A stretch of 45,167 nucleotides of DNA from Clostridiaceae bacterium (lineage in GTDB: Bacteria > Bacillota > Clostridia > DUPQ01): NCBI GenBank assembly GCA_012729955.1, contig JAAYBX010000025.1, forward strand, positions 1 through 45,167, given 5' to 3'. How positions within the stretch are numbered: position 1 is the first letter of the stretch; each line of letters begins with the position of its first letter. The notes under the pieces were generated by a model. That model saw only the letters and a program-made list of their open reading frames with translations, ran no database searches and was not told the origin of the DNA. The position numbers and the translations under genes were made by a program. Positions 1-8,883 of the stretch are shown here, in pieces.

Positions 1-16
1 ATTGAAGAGGGAAATT

Positions 17-508
17 ATGAGAGTTCAAGTAAATTATGAAGATATTTTTAAAAGATTTAACGGACAGCTGCCAGAAGGTATTTTTCTCAATACGAATTTT
101 GAAGGTGAATATAATACAATGACTATTGGCTGGGGCTTGATGGGAATATGCTGGGGAAAACCTATTATATGTGTTGCGGTGAGGTTCTCCAGGCATACTT
201 ATGAGCTTATAGAAAAGTCAGGTGAGTTCACATTAAGTATCCCAAAAAATACGGTAATGAAAAAAGAGCTTGCTATCTGTGGGACTAAATCCGGTAGGGA
301 TATTGATAAATTCAAACTGTGCGGATTTGAAAAAAAGGATATTATTGATAAATGCGATCTTCATATCGAATGTGAAGTTATTCAGAAAACAGCTATGGAT
401 AAGAACACTATTGAAGAGTCAATAAAAAACAAGTATTACAAAACTGATGATTATCATATGTTCTATTTTGGAGCTATAAAAGACTGTTACTATACTAAAG
501 AGGATTAA
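17..508 (+). CDS. flavin reductase-like (FMN-binding split barrel) protein
   Basis: A 163-residue protein that resembles the flavin reductase-like family, small FMN-binding split-barrel proteins of unknown substrate that are common in anaerobes. Visible family features are the early segment with TMTIGWG, the following ICWGKP and the segment ending TLSIP, which together form the usual flavin-binding core. The ATG at 17 is chosen because a GAGGGA ribosome binding site lies at 6-11; an upstream in-frame TTG at 2 has none. The gene ends 3 bases before ddl, so the two are probably cotranscribed, but nothing links their functions. No membrane segment or signal peptide is visible. The gene may belong to an operon that begins left of the window. 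Family call fairly sure, substrate unknown. Confidence 0.75.
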   Translation: MRVQVNYEDIFKRFNGQLPEGIFLNTNFEGEYNTMTIGWGLMGICWGKPIICVAVRFSRHTYELIEKSGEFTLSIPKNTVMKKELAICGTKSGRDIDKFKLCGFEKKDIIDKCDLHIECEVIQKTAMDKNTIEESIKNKYYKTDDYHMFYFGAIKDCYYTKED

Positions 509-511
509 AAA

Positions 512-1591
512 ATGAAAAATGTATGTATAATTTTCGGAGGCACTTCCACCGAACATGAGGTTTCCCGTATTTCCGCTTCAAACCTGATAAGATATATTGA
601 CAAGAAAAAATATTCAGTTACTGTGATGGAGATATCTAAGAAAAATGAATTTTTCCTATATGAATACGAACCGAGTGAAGCTTTTCTTAAAGATATTACT
701 TCTGTAAACAATGAATTAGCAAAAAAAAGCATTACACCGGATATTTCCATGTTTGAAAAGATGGGTATAGATATTGTTTTCCCTATTATACATGGAACTA
801 TAGGCGAAGATGGGAAACTGCAGGGATTTTTAGAATTATGCAAAATACCATATGTTGGCTGTGATGTTCTTTCTTCAGCAGTATGTATGGACAAGGTCCT
901 CTGCAAAGACATATTGTCAAAAAACGGTATAGCTGTGGCAGATTATTTGTGGTTTACATGTGATGATATTGATAAATCCATAAACTCTGTCATAAAAGCT
1001 ATTGAAAGCAGTTTTGCATACCCGGTTTTCGTAAAACCTTCCGAATGCGGTTCTTCTGTCGGCATAAATAAAGCAAGAAATTCTGATAGCCTTAAGAAAG
1101 CTCTTGTATTTGCTTCTCGCTTTTCCAGAAAAGTCCTTGTAGAGGAATTTGTTGAAGGGGAGGAGCTGGAAGTCGCTGTATTAGGTTCTTATGAAAACGT
1201 TTCATCATCAGGAGTAGGACAGATACTTTCCTCGAATGAATTCTATGACTATAATGCAAAATATCTGGATGGCAAAAGCATGACTGTAATGAATCCAGAT
1301 ATACCTGATTCATCAGCACGGGAAATAAAAAAAATAGCAGAGAAAGCATTTTCGATAATCGGATGTTATGGAATGGCAAGAGTAGACTTTTTTCTAACAA
1401 AAGGAAGGAAAGCTATAGTAAATGAAATCAATACCATTCCGGGATTTACAAGTATAAGCATGTATCCGAAGTTATGGGAACAGGCTGGTATACCATACAG
1501 CCAGCTCCTTACAAAACTGATTACTCTTGCAGAAGACAGAAAAGAAAGATACAGATTCGAGCTGGATTATGAAGGTGCGAATAATGACTGA
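512..1591 (+). CDS. ddl: D-alanine--D-alanine ligase
   Basis: ATP-grasp enzyme that joins two D-alanines to make the dipeptide end of the peptidoglycan stem peptide in the cytoplasm. The 359 residues match the family length. Visible motifs: FGGTSTEHEVS at residues 8-18, HGTIGEDG at 94-101, VKPSECGSSVG in the ATP-grasp core, VEEFVEGEELEVAVLG, and near the end RVDFF with NEINTIPGFT, which carry the metal and substrate ligands. The segment FYDYNAKYLDG has the Tyr-Lys type expected of D-Ala-D-Ala rather than D-Ala-D-Lac ligases. It begins just after the flavin reductase-like gene and overlaps murI by 8 bases, so D-alanine joining and D-glutamate supply for the wall are translationally coupled here. 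Confidence 0.95.
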   Translation: MKNVCIIFGGTSTEHEVSRISASNLIRYIDKKKYSVTVMEISKKNEFFLYEYEPSEAFLKDITSVNNELAKKSITPDISMFEKMGIDIVFPIIHGTIGEDGKLQGFLELCKIPYVGCDVLSSAVCMDKVLCKDILSKNGIAVADYLWFTCDDIDKSINSVIKAIESSFAYPVFVKPSECGSSVGINKARNSDSLKKALVFASRFSRKVLVEEFVEGEELEVAVLGSYENVSSSGVGQILSSNEFYDYNAKYLDGKSMTVMNPDIPDSSAREIKKIAEKAFSIIGCYGMARVDFFLTKGRKAIVNEINTIPGFTSISMYPKLWEQAGIPYSQLLTKLITLAEDRKERYRFELDYEGANND

Positions 1592-2393
1592 AGGTAAAAT
1601 AGGAGTATTTGATTCAGGTATCGGCGGTCTCACAGTACTCAAAGAAATAATAAAACACCTTCCTTATGAAGATATTATATATTTCGGCGATGGTAAAAGA
1701 ACTCCATATGGAGGAAAATCCAAGGAAACAATAGAGCTTTTTGCCTTGCAGAGCATGAAATTTCTTACTCAAAAAGGTGCGAAAGCGGTAGTAATCGCCT
1801 GCAATACAGTAAGCTCCAATGCAATGGATGTAATAAATGCAAATTACAGTCTTCCGGTTATAGGAGTCATATCCACTACAGCAGAATTAGCTTTTTCTGA
1901 ATCTAAAAACAAGAAAATTGGAGTCATAGGGACAAAAGCCACAGTGGAAAGCCGTTCTTATGAGAAAGCATTGAAAGCATTGGATACATCCATAACCGTT
2001 TTCCAGAAAAGCTGTCCTTTATTTGTACCACTTGCAGAAGAAGGGATTGAATGGTGGGATGATGAAATAACAGAGATGGTTGCCAAAAGATACTTCAATT
2101 CTTTTAGTAACACTGATATAGATACACTGATTCTCGGATGTACGCATTATCCTCTTTTAAAGGAAGTTATAAGACGTACGATTGGCAAAGGTGTAAATTT
2201 AGTAGATTCAGCATTAATAACAGCCAGTCAGACTAAAGAAATATTAGGAAAGATGAAATTACTGAAAACACAAAAAGCAAAAGGCAGTCTTGAAGTTTTT
2301 ACTTCTGACAGTATTGAAAGGTTCATGCCTTTATGTACTGCAATTTTAGGAATAAATAATATAAATATACAAAAATGTGATGTAGGAGAATAA
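1584..2393 (+). CDS. murI: glutamate racemase
   Basis: Cofactor-independent racemase that makes D-glutamate for peptidoglycan. The 269-residue product has the two-cysteine acid/base pair: Cys73 in IACNTVSS and Cys186 in LILGCTHYP, plus the N-terminal GVFDSGIGGLTV with the conserved Asp-Ser. The ATG at 1584 is preferred over upstream in-frame starts because it places the product at MTEGKIGVFDSG, the family N-terminus, and a GAAGGTG binding site lies at 1571-1577 inside the end of ddl. The 8-base overlap with ddl suggests coupled translation. No insertions or missing residues were seen. Confidence 0.95.
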   Translation: MTEGKIGVFDSGIGGLTVLKEIIKHLPYEDIIYFGDGKRTPYGGKSKETIELFALQSMKFLTQKGAKAVVIACNTVSSNAMDVINANYSLPVIGVISTTAELAFSESKNKKIGVIGTKATVESRSYEKALKALDTSITVFQKSCPLFVPLAEEGIEWWDDEITEMVAKRYFNSFSNTDIDTLILGCTHYPLLKEVIRRTIGKGVNLVDSALITASQTKEILGKMKLLKTQKAKGSLEVFTSDSIERFMPLCTAILGINNINIQKCDVGE

Positions 2394-2397
2394 AATT

Positions 2398-4404
2398 ATG
2401 GAAGACAGGTTACGTTTCAGGCAGATTCATCTGGATTTTCACACAAGCGAGTTAATAAAAGATATCGGGGCAGGATTTGATGAAAAAGAATTCGTAAAAA
2501 CATTGAAGGATGCCCATGTAAATTCGATAACATGCTTTGCAAGATGTCATCATGGAATGATATATTACGATTCAAAAATAAACAAAGAGAGGATACATCC
2601 TTACCTTGTTGAAAAAGACCTATTAAAGAAACAAATTGAAGCATGTCATAATAATGATATAAAAGTCCCTGTATATACAACTGTACAATGGGATATGTAT
2701 ACTGCTATAAGGCATCCTGAGTGGCTGGTAAGAAGACCTGATGGAACCATAGAGGGAGATTATTTCAACAAAGACGGATTTTATCAGAGAATCTGTGTCA
2801 ATACACCATACATTGACTTTTTGAAGAACCATGTTACTGAATTCGTTTCTGAACTTGACTGTGACGGGGTATTTTTCGACATAGTCAGCGAACTGGATTG
2901 CTCCTGCACCTATTGCATGGAAAGCATGAGAAACAAAGGATTGAATCCTCTTGATGAAGAGGACAGGAGACGGCACGCGAGAGAGGTCATGAACCGGTTC
3001 AAGAGCGAAATGTCATCCTTAGTCTGGTCTATTAAACCTGGTATATTAGTATTCTTTAATAGCGGACATGTTTCATTCAAAGATAAAATCCCATCAAAGG
3101 ATACATATTCCCATTATGAAATAGAAAGCCTGCCAAGCGGAGGATGGGGTTATATGCATTTTCCTGTAACATGCAGATACACAAGAAATCTAGGTAAGGA
3201 TTATCTTGCACATACAGGTAAATTCCACACCAGCTGGGGTGATTTCCATTCTTTTAAAAATGTTGAGGCTCTTGAATATGAAGTTTTCAGAATGCTTGCT
3301 CTTAATTCAAAGTGTCTGATTGGCGATCAGTTTGAACCGAGCGGTGTTTTATCAAAACCTGTGTATGATCTCATTGGCAAAGTTTATTCGAAAGTTGAAG
3401 AAAAAGAGCCTTGGTGTGCAAATGCAGATCATGTTGCAGAAATAGGCGTATTCGTTCCTACAGATGATAAAAGCAGAGTATCCTCATCTCAGGCTGCTAT
3501 CGAAAGTATACTAAGCCAGTTGGCATATCAATTTGACTTTATTGACCAGGATATGGATTTTAACAGATATAAATTATTGATTATTCCTGAAAGAATAAAA
3601 ATTGACGAAAGCATGGATAAAAAGCTTTGCGAGTACTTAAAAAATAACGGGAAAATCATATCAGTATTTGATTCAATATTCTCGAAATCCGCAGTCAAGG
3701 TCATTAAGGAGACAGTTGATGACTATAATGAACCTGTTAAAGGAAGATTCATTTCAAAAAATGGATATGCTGATTATGTTATTCCCACTAATGTAATAGG
3801 TAAGGATTTGTATAAGACTGAGTATGTGATGTATGCTAAAGGAATGGAAACAATAGCTAATGAGGGGAAATGTCTTGTCAAAGCCTATGAACCTGTATTT
3901 AACAGATCTTACAAGCATTTTTCATCACACCTGCAGGGACCGTCTTCTCATATCGAAGCATATGATGCTGTAATCATTAACAAAAGCAGAAATGCCATTT
4001 ACTTCAGTCATCCGATTTTCGAGATATATAATAAGAAAGGGCCGAAATGGATTAAAAGCATGCTTAATGATGCAATTAAGCTTCTGATGAAAGATAACCT
4101 TGTAAGTCATGATGGCCCTTCAACTATTTTTACAGCAATAAACATACAGAAAGAAGAAAAAAGATATATTCTGCACTTGCTTCATTATATACCTGAAAGA
4201 AGATGTACAGATTTTGATGTCATTGAGGATGTAATACCAGTATATAAAACAAAGGTTAAACTAAACATTCCCAAGACAATTAGGAATATAAAAATCGTAC
4301 CAGAGAACAAGCCTGTTAAATTCACTGTAAGAAACGGCAAAATAGCATTCACGCTGGATAAGCTGGAAGGTCATTGCATGATATGTATAGAATATGAAGA
4401 TTAA
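2398..4404 (+). CDS. predicted glycoside hydrolase-like protein (GHL6 type with beta-galactosidase trimerisation-like region)
   Basis: A 668-residue cytoplasmic protein (no signal peptide). The first 340 residues look like the hypothetical glycosyl hydrolase 6 group of TIM-barrel proteins: a HHGMIYY segment, PEWLVRRPDG, and CDGVFFDIVSELDCSC, where an acidic strand end would be expected in the active site. The middle (about 350-530) looks like the beta-galactosidase trimerisation fold (EIGVFVPTDD, KLLIIPE), and the C-terminus is a small beta domain with LHLLHYIPERR. A TAGGAGAA site precedes the ATG. It sits 4 bases after murI and overlaps the next gene by 11 bases. The substrate cannot be told; lack of a signal peptide suggests action on an imported oligosaccharide. 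Proteins of this group are mostly uncharacterised. Confidence 0.7.
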   Translation: MEDRLRFRQIHLDFHTSELIKDIGAGFDEKEFVKTLKDAHVNSITCFARCHHGMIYYDSKINKERIHPYLVEKDLLKKQIEACHNNDIKVPVYTTVQWDMYTAIRHPEWLVRRPDGTIEGDYFNKDGFYQRICVNTPYIDFLKNHVTEFVSELDCDGVFFDIVSELDCSCTYCMESMRNKGLNPLDEEDRRRHAREVMNRFKSEMSSLVWSIKPGILVFFNSGHVSFKDKIPSKDTYSHYEIESLPSGGWGYMHFPVTCRYTRNLGKDYLAHTGKFHTSWGDFHSFKNVEALEYEVFRMLALNSKCLIGDQFEPSGVLSKPVYDLIGKVYSKVEEKEPWCANADHVAEIGVFVPTDDKSRVSSSQAAIESILSQLAYQFDFIDQDMDFNRYKLLIIPERIKIDESMDKKLCEYLKNNGKIISVFDSIFSKSAVKVIKETVDDYNEPVKGRFISKNGYADYVIPTNVIGKDLYKTEYVMYAKGMETIANEGKCLVKAYEPVFNRSYKHFSSHLQGPSSHIEAYDAVIINKSRNAIYFSHPIFEIYNKKGPKWIKSMLNDAIKLLMKDNLVSHDGPSTIFTAINIQKEEKRYILHLLHYIPERRCTDFDVIEDVIPVYKTKVKLNIPKTIRNIKIVPENKPVKFTVRNGKIAFTLDKLEGHCMICIEYED

Positions 4405-5272
4405 ACCGGTCCTATATGATGATTATGTCATACTGGAGAATGTAAGCCCTGACGATATAAGTATTAAAGATACTTTTGAATGCGGGCAATGCTTCAGATG
4501 GGAGAAACTGGAAGATGAGGGTAGCTATTTTGGCATTGCTCATGGTAAAAGGCTTGTAGTGCAGCAAACACAGACTCATATAAAGATGTTCTGTAATAAA
4601 CAGGATTTCTCGGATATCTGGAATGATTATTTTGATTTAAGAGTTGATTATGATGAAATAAAAGAAAAATTGAGAAAAGATGATATTATGAATAAAGCAA
4701 TATCATCCTCACCTGGTATCAGATTACTTAACCAAGAGCTCTTTGAAACAACAATCAGTTTTATAACATCATCCAATAGCAATATCAAAAGAATAACAAA
4801 GAATATCAAAGATTTGTGCAGGCTGCTTGGTGAACCTATTAGCGGTGGGTATTATGCTTTTCCGACTATTAAAGCTGTAAGTGAAGCGGATATATGCACT
4901 ATTAATGAATGTAAAGCAGGATTTAGGTGTGACTATATTCAATCATCTGCTATTATGATTAAAGCTATGTCTGAATCTTTCGATAAAAAAAGATATGTAA
5001 AGTTGGGATATGATGAAACAAAGAAGGAACTTATGAAACTCAAAGGGGTAGGGCATAAGGTTGCTGACTGCATTATTCTTTTTTCAGGTATTTCTTCATC
5101 TGCTTTTCCTACAGATGTATGGGTTAAACGGATAATGCAGGATTTATATATAAAAAAAGATGTCAGTATTGATTATGTCTTAAAATACGGGCAGGAGAAA
5201 TTCGGCAATTTAGCAGGTTATGCACAGCAGTATCTGTTTCATTATGCAAGAAGTAATACACTCAAAAATTAA
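4394..5272 (+). CDS. ogg: 8-oxoguanine DNA glycosylase/AP lyase, OGG1 type
   Basis: Base-excision repair enzyme of the helix-hairpin-helix GPD superfamily that removes 8-oxoguanine opposite cytosine. The 292 residues show the OGG N-terminal domain (FECGQCFRW at 28-36), the helical core (FETTISFITSSNSN at 117-130), and the hairpin LKGVGHKVADC at 216-226, in which Lys222 matches the Schiff-base lysine of human OGG1, followed by PTDVWVKRI with Asp241 as the catalytic aspartate. The start overlaps the preceding gene by 11 bases. It is the last gene of this rightward group; a separate promoter for a non-coding RNA follows. The match to the eukaryote-like OGG family, rather than Fpg or AGOG, is clear. 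Confidence 0.9.
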   Translation: MKIKPVLYDDYVILENVSPDDISIKDTFECGQCFRWEKLEDEGSYFGIAHGKRLVVQQTQTHIKMFCNKQDFSDIWNDYFDLRVDYDEIKEKLRKDDIMNKAISSSPGIRLLNQELFETTISFITSSNSNIKRITKNIKDLCRLLGEPISGGYYAFPTIKAVSEADICTINECKAGFRCDYIQSSAIMIKAMSESFDKKRYVKLGYDETKKELMKLKGVGHKVADCIILFSGISSSAFPTDVWVKRIMQDLYIKKDVSIDYVLKYGQEKFGNLAGYAQQYLFHYARSNTLKN

Positions 5273-5302
5273 GTATATCACATTTCTAATCAATATAATA
5301 TC

Positions 5303-5331
5303 TTGATATAAAAGGTATTATATTGTATAAT
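5303..5331 (+). promoter_or_regulatory. consensus sigma-A promoter of the candidate 6S RNA
   Basis: TTGATA at 5303-5308 and a perfect TATAAT at 5326-5331 are separated by exactly 17 bases. Transcription should start near 5338. No open reading frame with a ribosome binding site follows on this strand before the convergent URO-D gene, so the promoter drives a non-coding transcript. Confidence 0.8.
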
Positions 5332-5337
5332 CCAAGT

Positions 5338-5486
5338 AGAAGAATTCCTGAGGTACACGATAACCCTTGTATTTGAACCTACAGTAATTTGACGGGATTT
5401 GGAAGTATGAATGCAGATGTCAAGCCGTGATCTGGCGGAAGACAGAAACATCCATCACAGAACCCACCTGGCGTATGCTAGGCGTC
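5338..5486 (+). ncRNA. ssrS: structured non-coding RNA, candidate 6S RNA
   Basis: A roughly 150-base transcript downstream of a near-perfect promoter, without coding capacity. Its ends can pair: CCTGAGGTAC at 5347-5356 faces GTATGCTAGG near 5473-5482, giving two helices (CCT/AGG and GTAC/GTAT with one wobble) around a symmetric internal loop, like the closing stem of 6S RNA, whose 5' part in Bacillota also reads like CCTGAnGTG. The middle can form a small hairpin (TGTA/TACA, near 5370-5385) and an apical hairpin (TGTC/GACA enclosing GCC/GGC, near 5419-5446). 6S RNA binds the vegetative RNA polymerase holoenzyme and mimics an open promoter. No clear intrinsic terminator was found, so the 3' end is an estimate. 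SRP RNA and tmRNA were considered, but their signature loops are absent. Existence of a structured RNA is more certain than its identity. Confidence 0.5.
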
Positions 5487-5528
5487 AAAAAAAAGGGCCG
5501 GTATTTTGGGAATTTTTATGTGTTTTGA

Positions 5529-6458
5529 TTAATATTTCCTGTATTGCTTCCAAATATCCAAGACAAGCTGATATCTCTTAAGGTCCAGACCTTTGAAAGG
5601 CACATTACTGGTAGAATATATATAACCGCCTTTTGGTTTCCCATGTGTAAGGCAGTATTCAGCGCTTTTAATAACTTCATCATCTGAACCAGTCTGAAGC
5701 AGTGCACAGTTCACATTACCAATTAGACATACCTTATCTCCTGCAATCTTCTTAACCTTTGCAATATCCACTCCAGCCATTGGATCAAGTGAATGAATTG
5801 CGTGCGGATTGGCTTCAATAAGCTGATCAAGTATAGGCATTATATTTCCATCTGTGTGTTTAATTGCATATCCTCCAGAATCTCTTATTCCTTTAATTAT
5901 TTTTGACAAATATGGAGTTATGAAAATGGAAAATTGGTCTGGAGATAAGAATGGTCCATTGTTATAACAGTAGTCAGAGCATAATATAAAGCTTTCTATA
6001 CCTCCATCTATCGCCCTGTTATTCCTTTCCACTGCGCTTAAAGCCATTTTTTCAGCTTGTTCAAGAAGACCTTTAGGATCATCTGCAATCCTGTATGCGA
6101 ACTCATACATTTCGTTGCCGTCAGGAATGCTGTATGTTCCGTCTCCATGTCTTGTCAGTAGATATCTGAAGTTGGTCATTTTATTTATAATCTGTGCTGT
6201 TTTTATGGATTCATCCAGCCATAGATAGTGGATAGGTATTATTGAATACTCGAGTTTCTCATACACTTCAACCATCAGCTCAGCATTTTCATGTAAAGCG
6301 ATGTCTTTTTCTTTTTCACTCATCTTTTCCAGATGTTCTTGTCTTAGGAATTCTTTACCTACCAGCTCATCGGTAAGCTGGAATTCCAATTCAAATGTAG
6401 GTATTTCATCGGGAATGCCTCTGTTCAACGCTGTTATTGCTCTTTGTCTTGGTGTCAT
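5529..6458 (-). CDS. uroporphyrinogen decarboxylase family protein (MtaA/CmuA-like)
   Basis: A 309-residue TIM-barrel protein of the URO-D superfamily. N-terminal TPRQRAITALNRGIPDEIP is the typical start of the non-haem members (cobalamin-linked methyltransferases and relatives). In the C-terminal half, KHTDGNIMPIL and IGNVNC correspond to the metal-binding strand ends, but the classical His-X-Cys of MtaA-type zinc enzymes reads His-Thr-Asp, so the metal site, if any, differs. No corrinoid protein or haem gene is nearby. It follows a DtxR-like regulator gene with a 14-base gap, so the two probably share a transcript and the regulator may control it. True haem-pathway HemE is unlikely. Function unknown. 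Confidence 0.75.
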   Translation of the reverse strand: MTPRQRAITALNRGIPDEIPTFELEFQLTDELVGKEFLRQEHLEKMSEKEKDIALHENAELMVEVYEKLEYSIIPIHYLWLDESIKTAQIINKMTNFRYLLTRHGDGTYSIPDGNEMYEFAYRIADDPKGLLEQAEKMALSAVERNNRAIDGGIESFILCSDYCYNNGPFLSPDQFSIFITPYLSKIIKGIRDSGGYAIKHTDGNIMPILDQLIEANPHAIHSLDPMAGVDIAKVKKIAGDKVCLIGNVNCALLQTGSDDEVIKSAEYCLTHGKPKGGYIYSTSNVPFKGLDLKRYQLVLDIWKQYRKY

Positions 6459-6472
6459 AAATCCTCCGGATG

Positions 6473-6835
6473 CTATTTATATAAAGCTTCTTTAATTTTG
6501 TTAAAAGTGTCATTGCTTATAACATGTTCTATTTTGCATGCATCCTGTTTGGCTGTCTTTTCATCTATCCCAAGCTTTAAGAGGACATCTGTAAGGACAC
6601 AATGCCGTTCATAAATATTTATTGCAATTTCTTCTCCGGAAGCAGTCAAAGAGATATACCCTTTTTCATCTATATTCAGATATCCGTTTTTCTTTAGCAG
6701 ATTGACTGCACGGCTTATGCTTGGTTTTGTATAGCCAGTATAGTTAACAATATCTATGGAACGTATCATGTCCGAAGTCTGTAAGAGAATCAGGATTGTT
6801 TCAAGATACATCTCTGCGGATTCCTGTATGTTCAT
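6473..6835 (-). CDS. DtxR/MntR-family metal-dependent transcriptional regulator, short form
   Basis: A 120-residue protein. Residues 1-65 form the winged helix domain with SAEMYLETILIL, then TKPSISRAVNLLKKNGYL as recognition helix and wing. Residues 65-120 look like the iron-dependent repressor dimerisation domain, with ERHCVLTDVLLKLG and DACKIEHVIS, where Glu, Cys and His are typical metal ligands. There is no SH3-like C-terminal domain, so it is closer to MntR than to full DtxR. An AAAGG site lies 8 bases before the ATG. It is first of a two-gene unit with the URO-D family protein. Manganese or iron sensing is inferred from the family; the target genes are not evident. Confidence 0.85.
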   Translation of the reverse strand: MNIQESAEMYLETILILLQTSDMIRSIDIVNYTGYTKPSISRAVNLLKKNGYLNIDEKGYISLTASGEEIAINIYERHCVLTDVLLKLGIDEKTAKQDACKIEHVISNDTFNKIKEALYK

Positions 6836-6896
6836 GGTTCAGCCTTTCGTAATTAATTTATTTAATTGTATCATAAATAAGTATAAAAAAAATAGT

Positions 6897-7832
6897 TCAG
6901 AGCTTACTTGCTCTTATCATTTGTTTATATGGTACCTGAATAAGTATTATCCCAAAAAAGATAAGCAGGCAACCCGCAATTTCTTTATATGAAAGGCCTT
7001 CTTCCAGTATAATCCATCCTGCTAAAGCGGCAAATACTGATTCCATGCTCATTATTATCGAAGCTACAGGAGCGGAAAGATTTTTCTGGGCTACAAACTG
7101 GAAGGTATATGCAACACCTGATGACAATATGCCTGCATAAGTAATAGGAAGCCATGCATCCAGTATTATATTCCATTCAGGATTTTCGAATATGAACATT
7201 GCGACAAAGGAAATCAAACCGCATACGAGAAATTGTATAAAAGCCATTCTGATACTGTCAGTTATTTTTGTGAAATGATCTATAACCATTATATGTGAAG
7301 CAAACAGGAATGCGCTGACTAAGATGAACAGATCACCTTTATTAACACTAAATCCTTTTTGAATGAAAAGCAGGTATGAGCCGGCAAGAGCTATCAATAC
7401 GCTTATCCATACTGTCAGGCTAACCTTCTTTTTAAAAAATAACCCTAAAATCGGAACTATAATTATATAAAGGACTGTTATAAAACCAGCTTTACCAACA
7501 GTTGTATATTGCAACCCAGCCATTTGAAAGAAATTTGCGATAGTAAGTATCACACCGCATGCGATTCCGGAAATAAGAAGATTTTTTTTATCATGTATTG
7601 TACCATTTCCAAGCAGAGAGGGCTTTTTACTATTTTTTGAATCCATAATGAATAAAAATATACCTAATACCAATGCAGCAAGAATAAAACGGGTTGCTGT
7701 AAAAGTATGTATACCCATTGTTTCAAGTCCTATTCTTTGTGATATAAATGCAAAACCCCAGATAAAGGAGGTAATAAGCAGCATTAAAGAGCTCTTTATC
7801 TGTACTTTTGAGAAACTGCTTTTATCGCTCAT
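6897..7832 (-). CDS. DMT superfamily transporter (EamA family)
   Basis: A 311-residue integral membrane protein with about ten hydrophobic segments and two EamA repeats; the first holds SFIWGFAFISQRIGLETMG, FTATRFILAAL and TVGKAGFITVLYIIIVPI, the second ITYAGILSSGVAYTFQF and SVFAALAGWIILEE. These are typical drug/metabolite transporter motifs. The ATG at 7832 is chosen for its AAGGTGGA site; an in-frame TTG 15 bases upstream lacks one. It overlaps the end of the propeller-like gene by 11 bases, so it is the last gene of the glycyl radical operon and may export or import a metabolite of that pathway. Substrate cannot be told from sequence. Confidence 0.85.
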   Translation of the reverse strand: MSDKSSFSKVQIKSSLMLLITSFIWGFAFISQRIGLETMGIHTFTATRFILAALVLGIFLFIMDSKNSKKPSLLGNGTIHDKKNLLISGIACGVILTIANFFQMAGLQYTTVGKAGFITVLYIIIVPILGLFFKKKVSLTVWISVLIALAGSYLLFIQKGFSVNKGDLFILVSAFLFASHIMVIDHFTKITDSIRMAFIQFLVCGLISFVAMFIFENPEWNIILDAWLPITYAGILSSGVAYTFQFVAQKNLSAPVASIIMSMESVFAALAGWIILEEGLSYKEIAGCLLIFFGIILIQVPYKQMIRASKL

Positions 7833-8883
7833 ATTCCACCTTAACAAATACTTCCTTATTCTGATATGAAAGTGAATACATATCTATCTGGGCATACCAA
7901 CCGTTATCATCACTCCTTAATGATTTCGCAATATAGAAATAACCATTATCAAATGAATACAATCCCTCCTGTCCTGATGAAAAATCGAAACCAGGAGTAC
8001 TGCAGCCTAAATTCCGTATATCTTTGAGAATAAGAACTTTTTGATTTTGTTGGATTTGATCATAGCTCAATTTCATATAAGATGGATTCTTTGAGCCATC
8101 AATCACGAAGTATGAATAATTAGGAAAATAAGCTTTACTTCCTTTGTAAACAGCCATCAGCCAGTCTTTTGTTTTTCCATCATATTCCAGATTCTGAATG
8201 CCGAAATTTGTATTTCCTGTATAAATGAAATACTTATCAGTGACTGAATCGCATCCGATATTGTGAAAAGGATTATCTTTAAAGTAACTGCTGAATCTTA
8301 TAATATCTTTTAAAGGGAATTTTAATATTATCTGATAATCATTTAGACCTTTTTCATTATTTTTATATATACCGTATGCTGTATATATGCAGTCACATAT
8401 GCCATCATTATTCTCAATATCCGGAGCTATACATGTGCCGTCAATTCCTGAACAACCATATCTTTTATTTTTATAGTCTTCTGTACATTCCTTTATGTAA
8501 GAAGTCCTCATAACATCACTTTTACCTGCATCTATATCTTTCTTTGTGATATTCCTGCCATCAAAAATGGCTATATAGAAAGAGTCAGGAATATCAGCGT
8601 CAAAGTTCAATAATTTCTTTATTGAAGAACCTATAGAATCATTTTTTATCTCCAATGACCCAAAAACTAACTCGTTCTCATCATCAAAATCAATACATCC
8701 CAGATGACCGATCCAGCCTTTAACTGAACCTAATAAATTACCAGCAAGATCACATTTTATAAGCTCTGTAGTAAATGAAAAGTATATATGACCGTTTTTC
8801 CTGTCAACTGCAATACCCTGAACATGTCCTCCATAACTAACAGGACTATTTATCCGTAGTGGGAAATTTTCAGTTGAAATCAA
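7822..8883 (-). CDS. propeller-like protein of unknown function in the glycyl radical operon
   Basis: A 353-residue soluble protein without signal peptide or membrane segment. Repeated short blocks such as GGHVQGIAVDRKNGHIYFSF, DLAGNLLGSVKGW, GHLGCIDFDDENELVFGS and QEGLYSFDNGYFYIAKS look like beta-propeller blades of the type that open with a beta strand and a conserved Gly-Asp turn. I recognise no catalytic family. It starts with TTG, supported by an AAAGGGGG binding site about 8 bases upstream, and the TTG overlaps the stop of the isomerase gene. A cluster of cysteines lies around residues 150-173 (YGCSGIDGTC, GICDCIY). Its place between a sugar isomerase-like gene and a transporter suggests a role with the same substrate, perhaps as lactonase-like or binding protein; this is inference. 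Confidence 0.6.
   Translation of the reverse strand: MISTENFPLRINSPVSYGGHVQGIAVDRKNGHIYFSFTTELIKCDLAGNLLGSVKGWIGHLGCIDFDDENELVFGSLEIKNDSIGSSIKKLLNFDADIPDSFYIAIFDGRNITKKDIDAGKSDVMRTSYIKECTEDYKNKRYGCSGIDGTCIAPDIENNDGICDCIYTAYGIYKNNEKGLNDYQIILKFPLKDIIRFSSYFKDNPFHNIGCDSVTDKYFIYTGNTNFGIQNLEYDGKTKDWLMAVYKGSKAYFPNYSYFVIDGSKNPSYMKLSYDQIQQNQKVLILKDIRNLGCSTPGFDFSSGQEGLYSFDNGYFYIAKSLRSDDNGWYAQIDMYSLSYQNKEVFVKVEYER

Noticed and set aside
1092-1400. Minus-strand open frame inside ddl, and similar short frames throughout
   Set aside because: They overlap certain genes, lack binding sites and resemble no family; treated as shadows.
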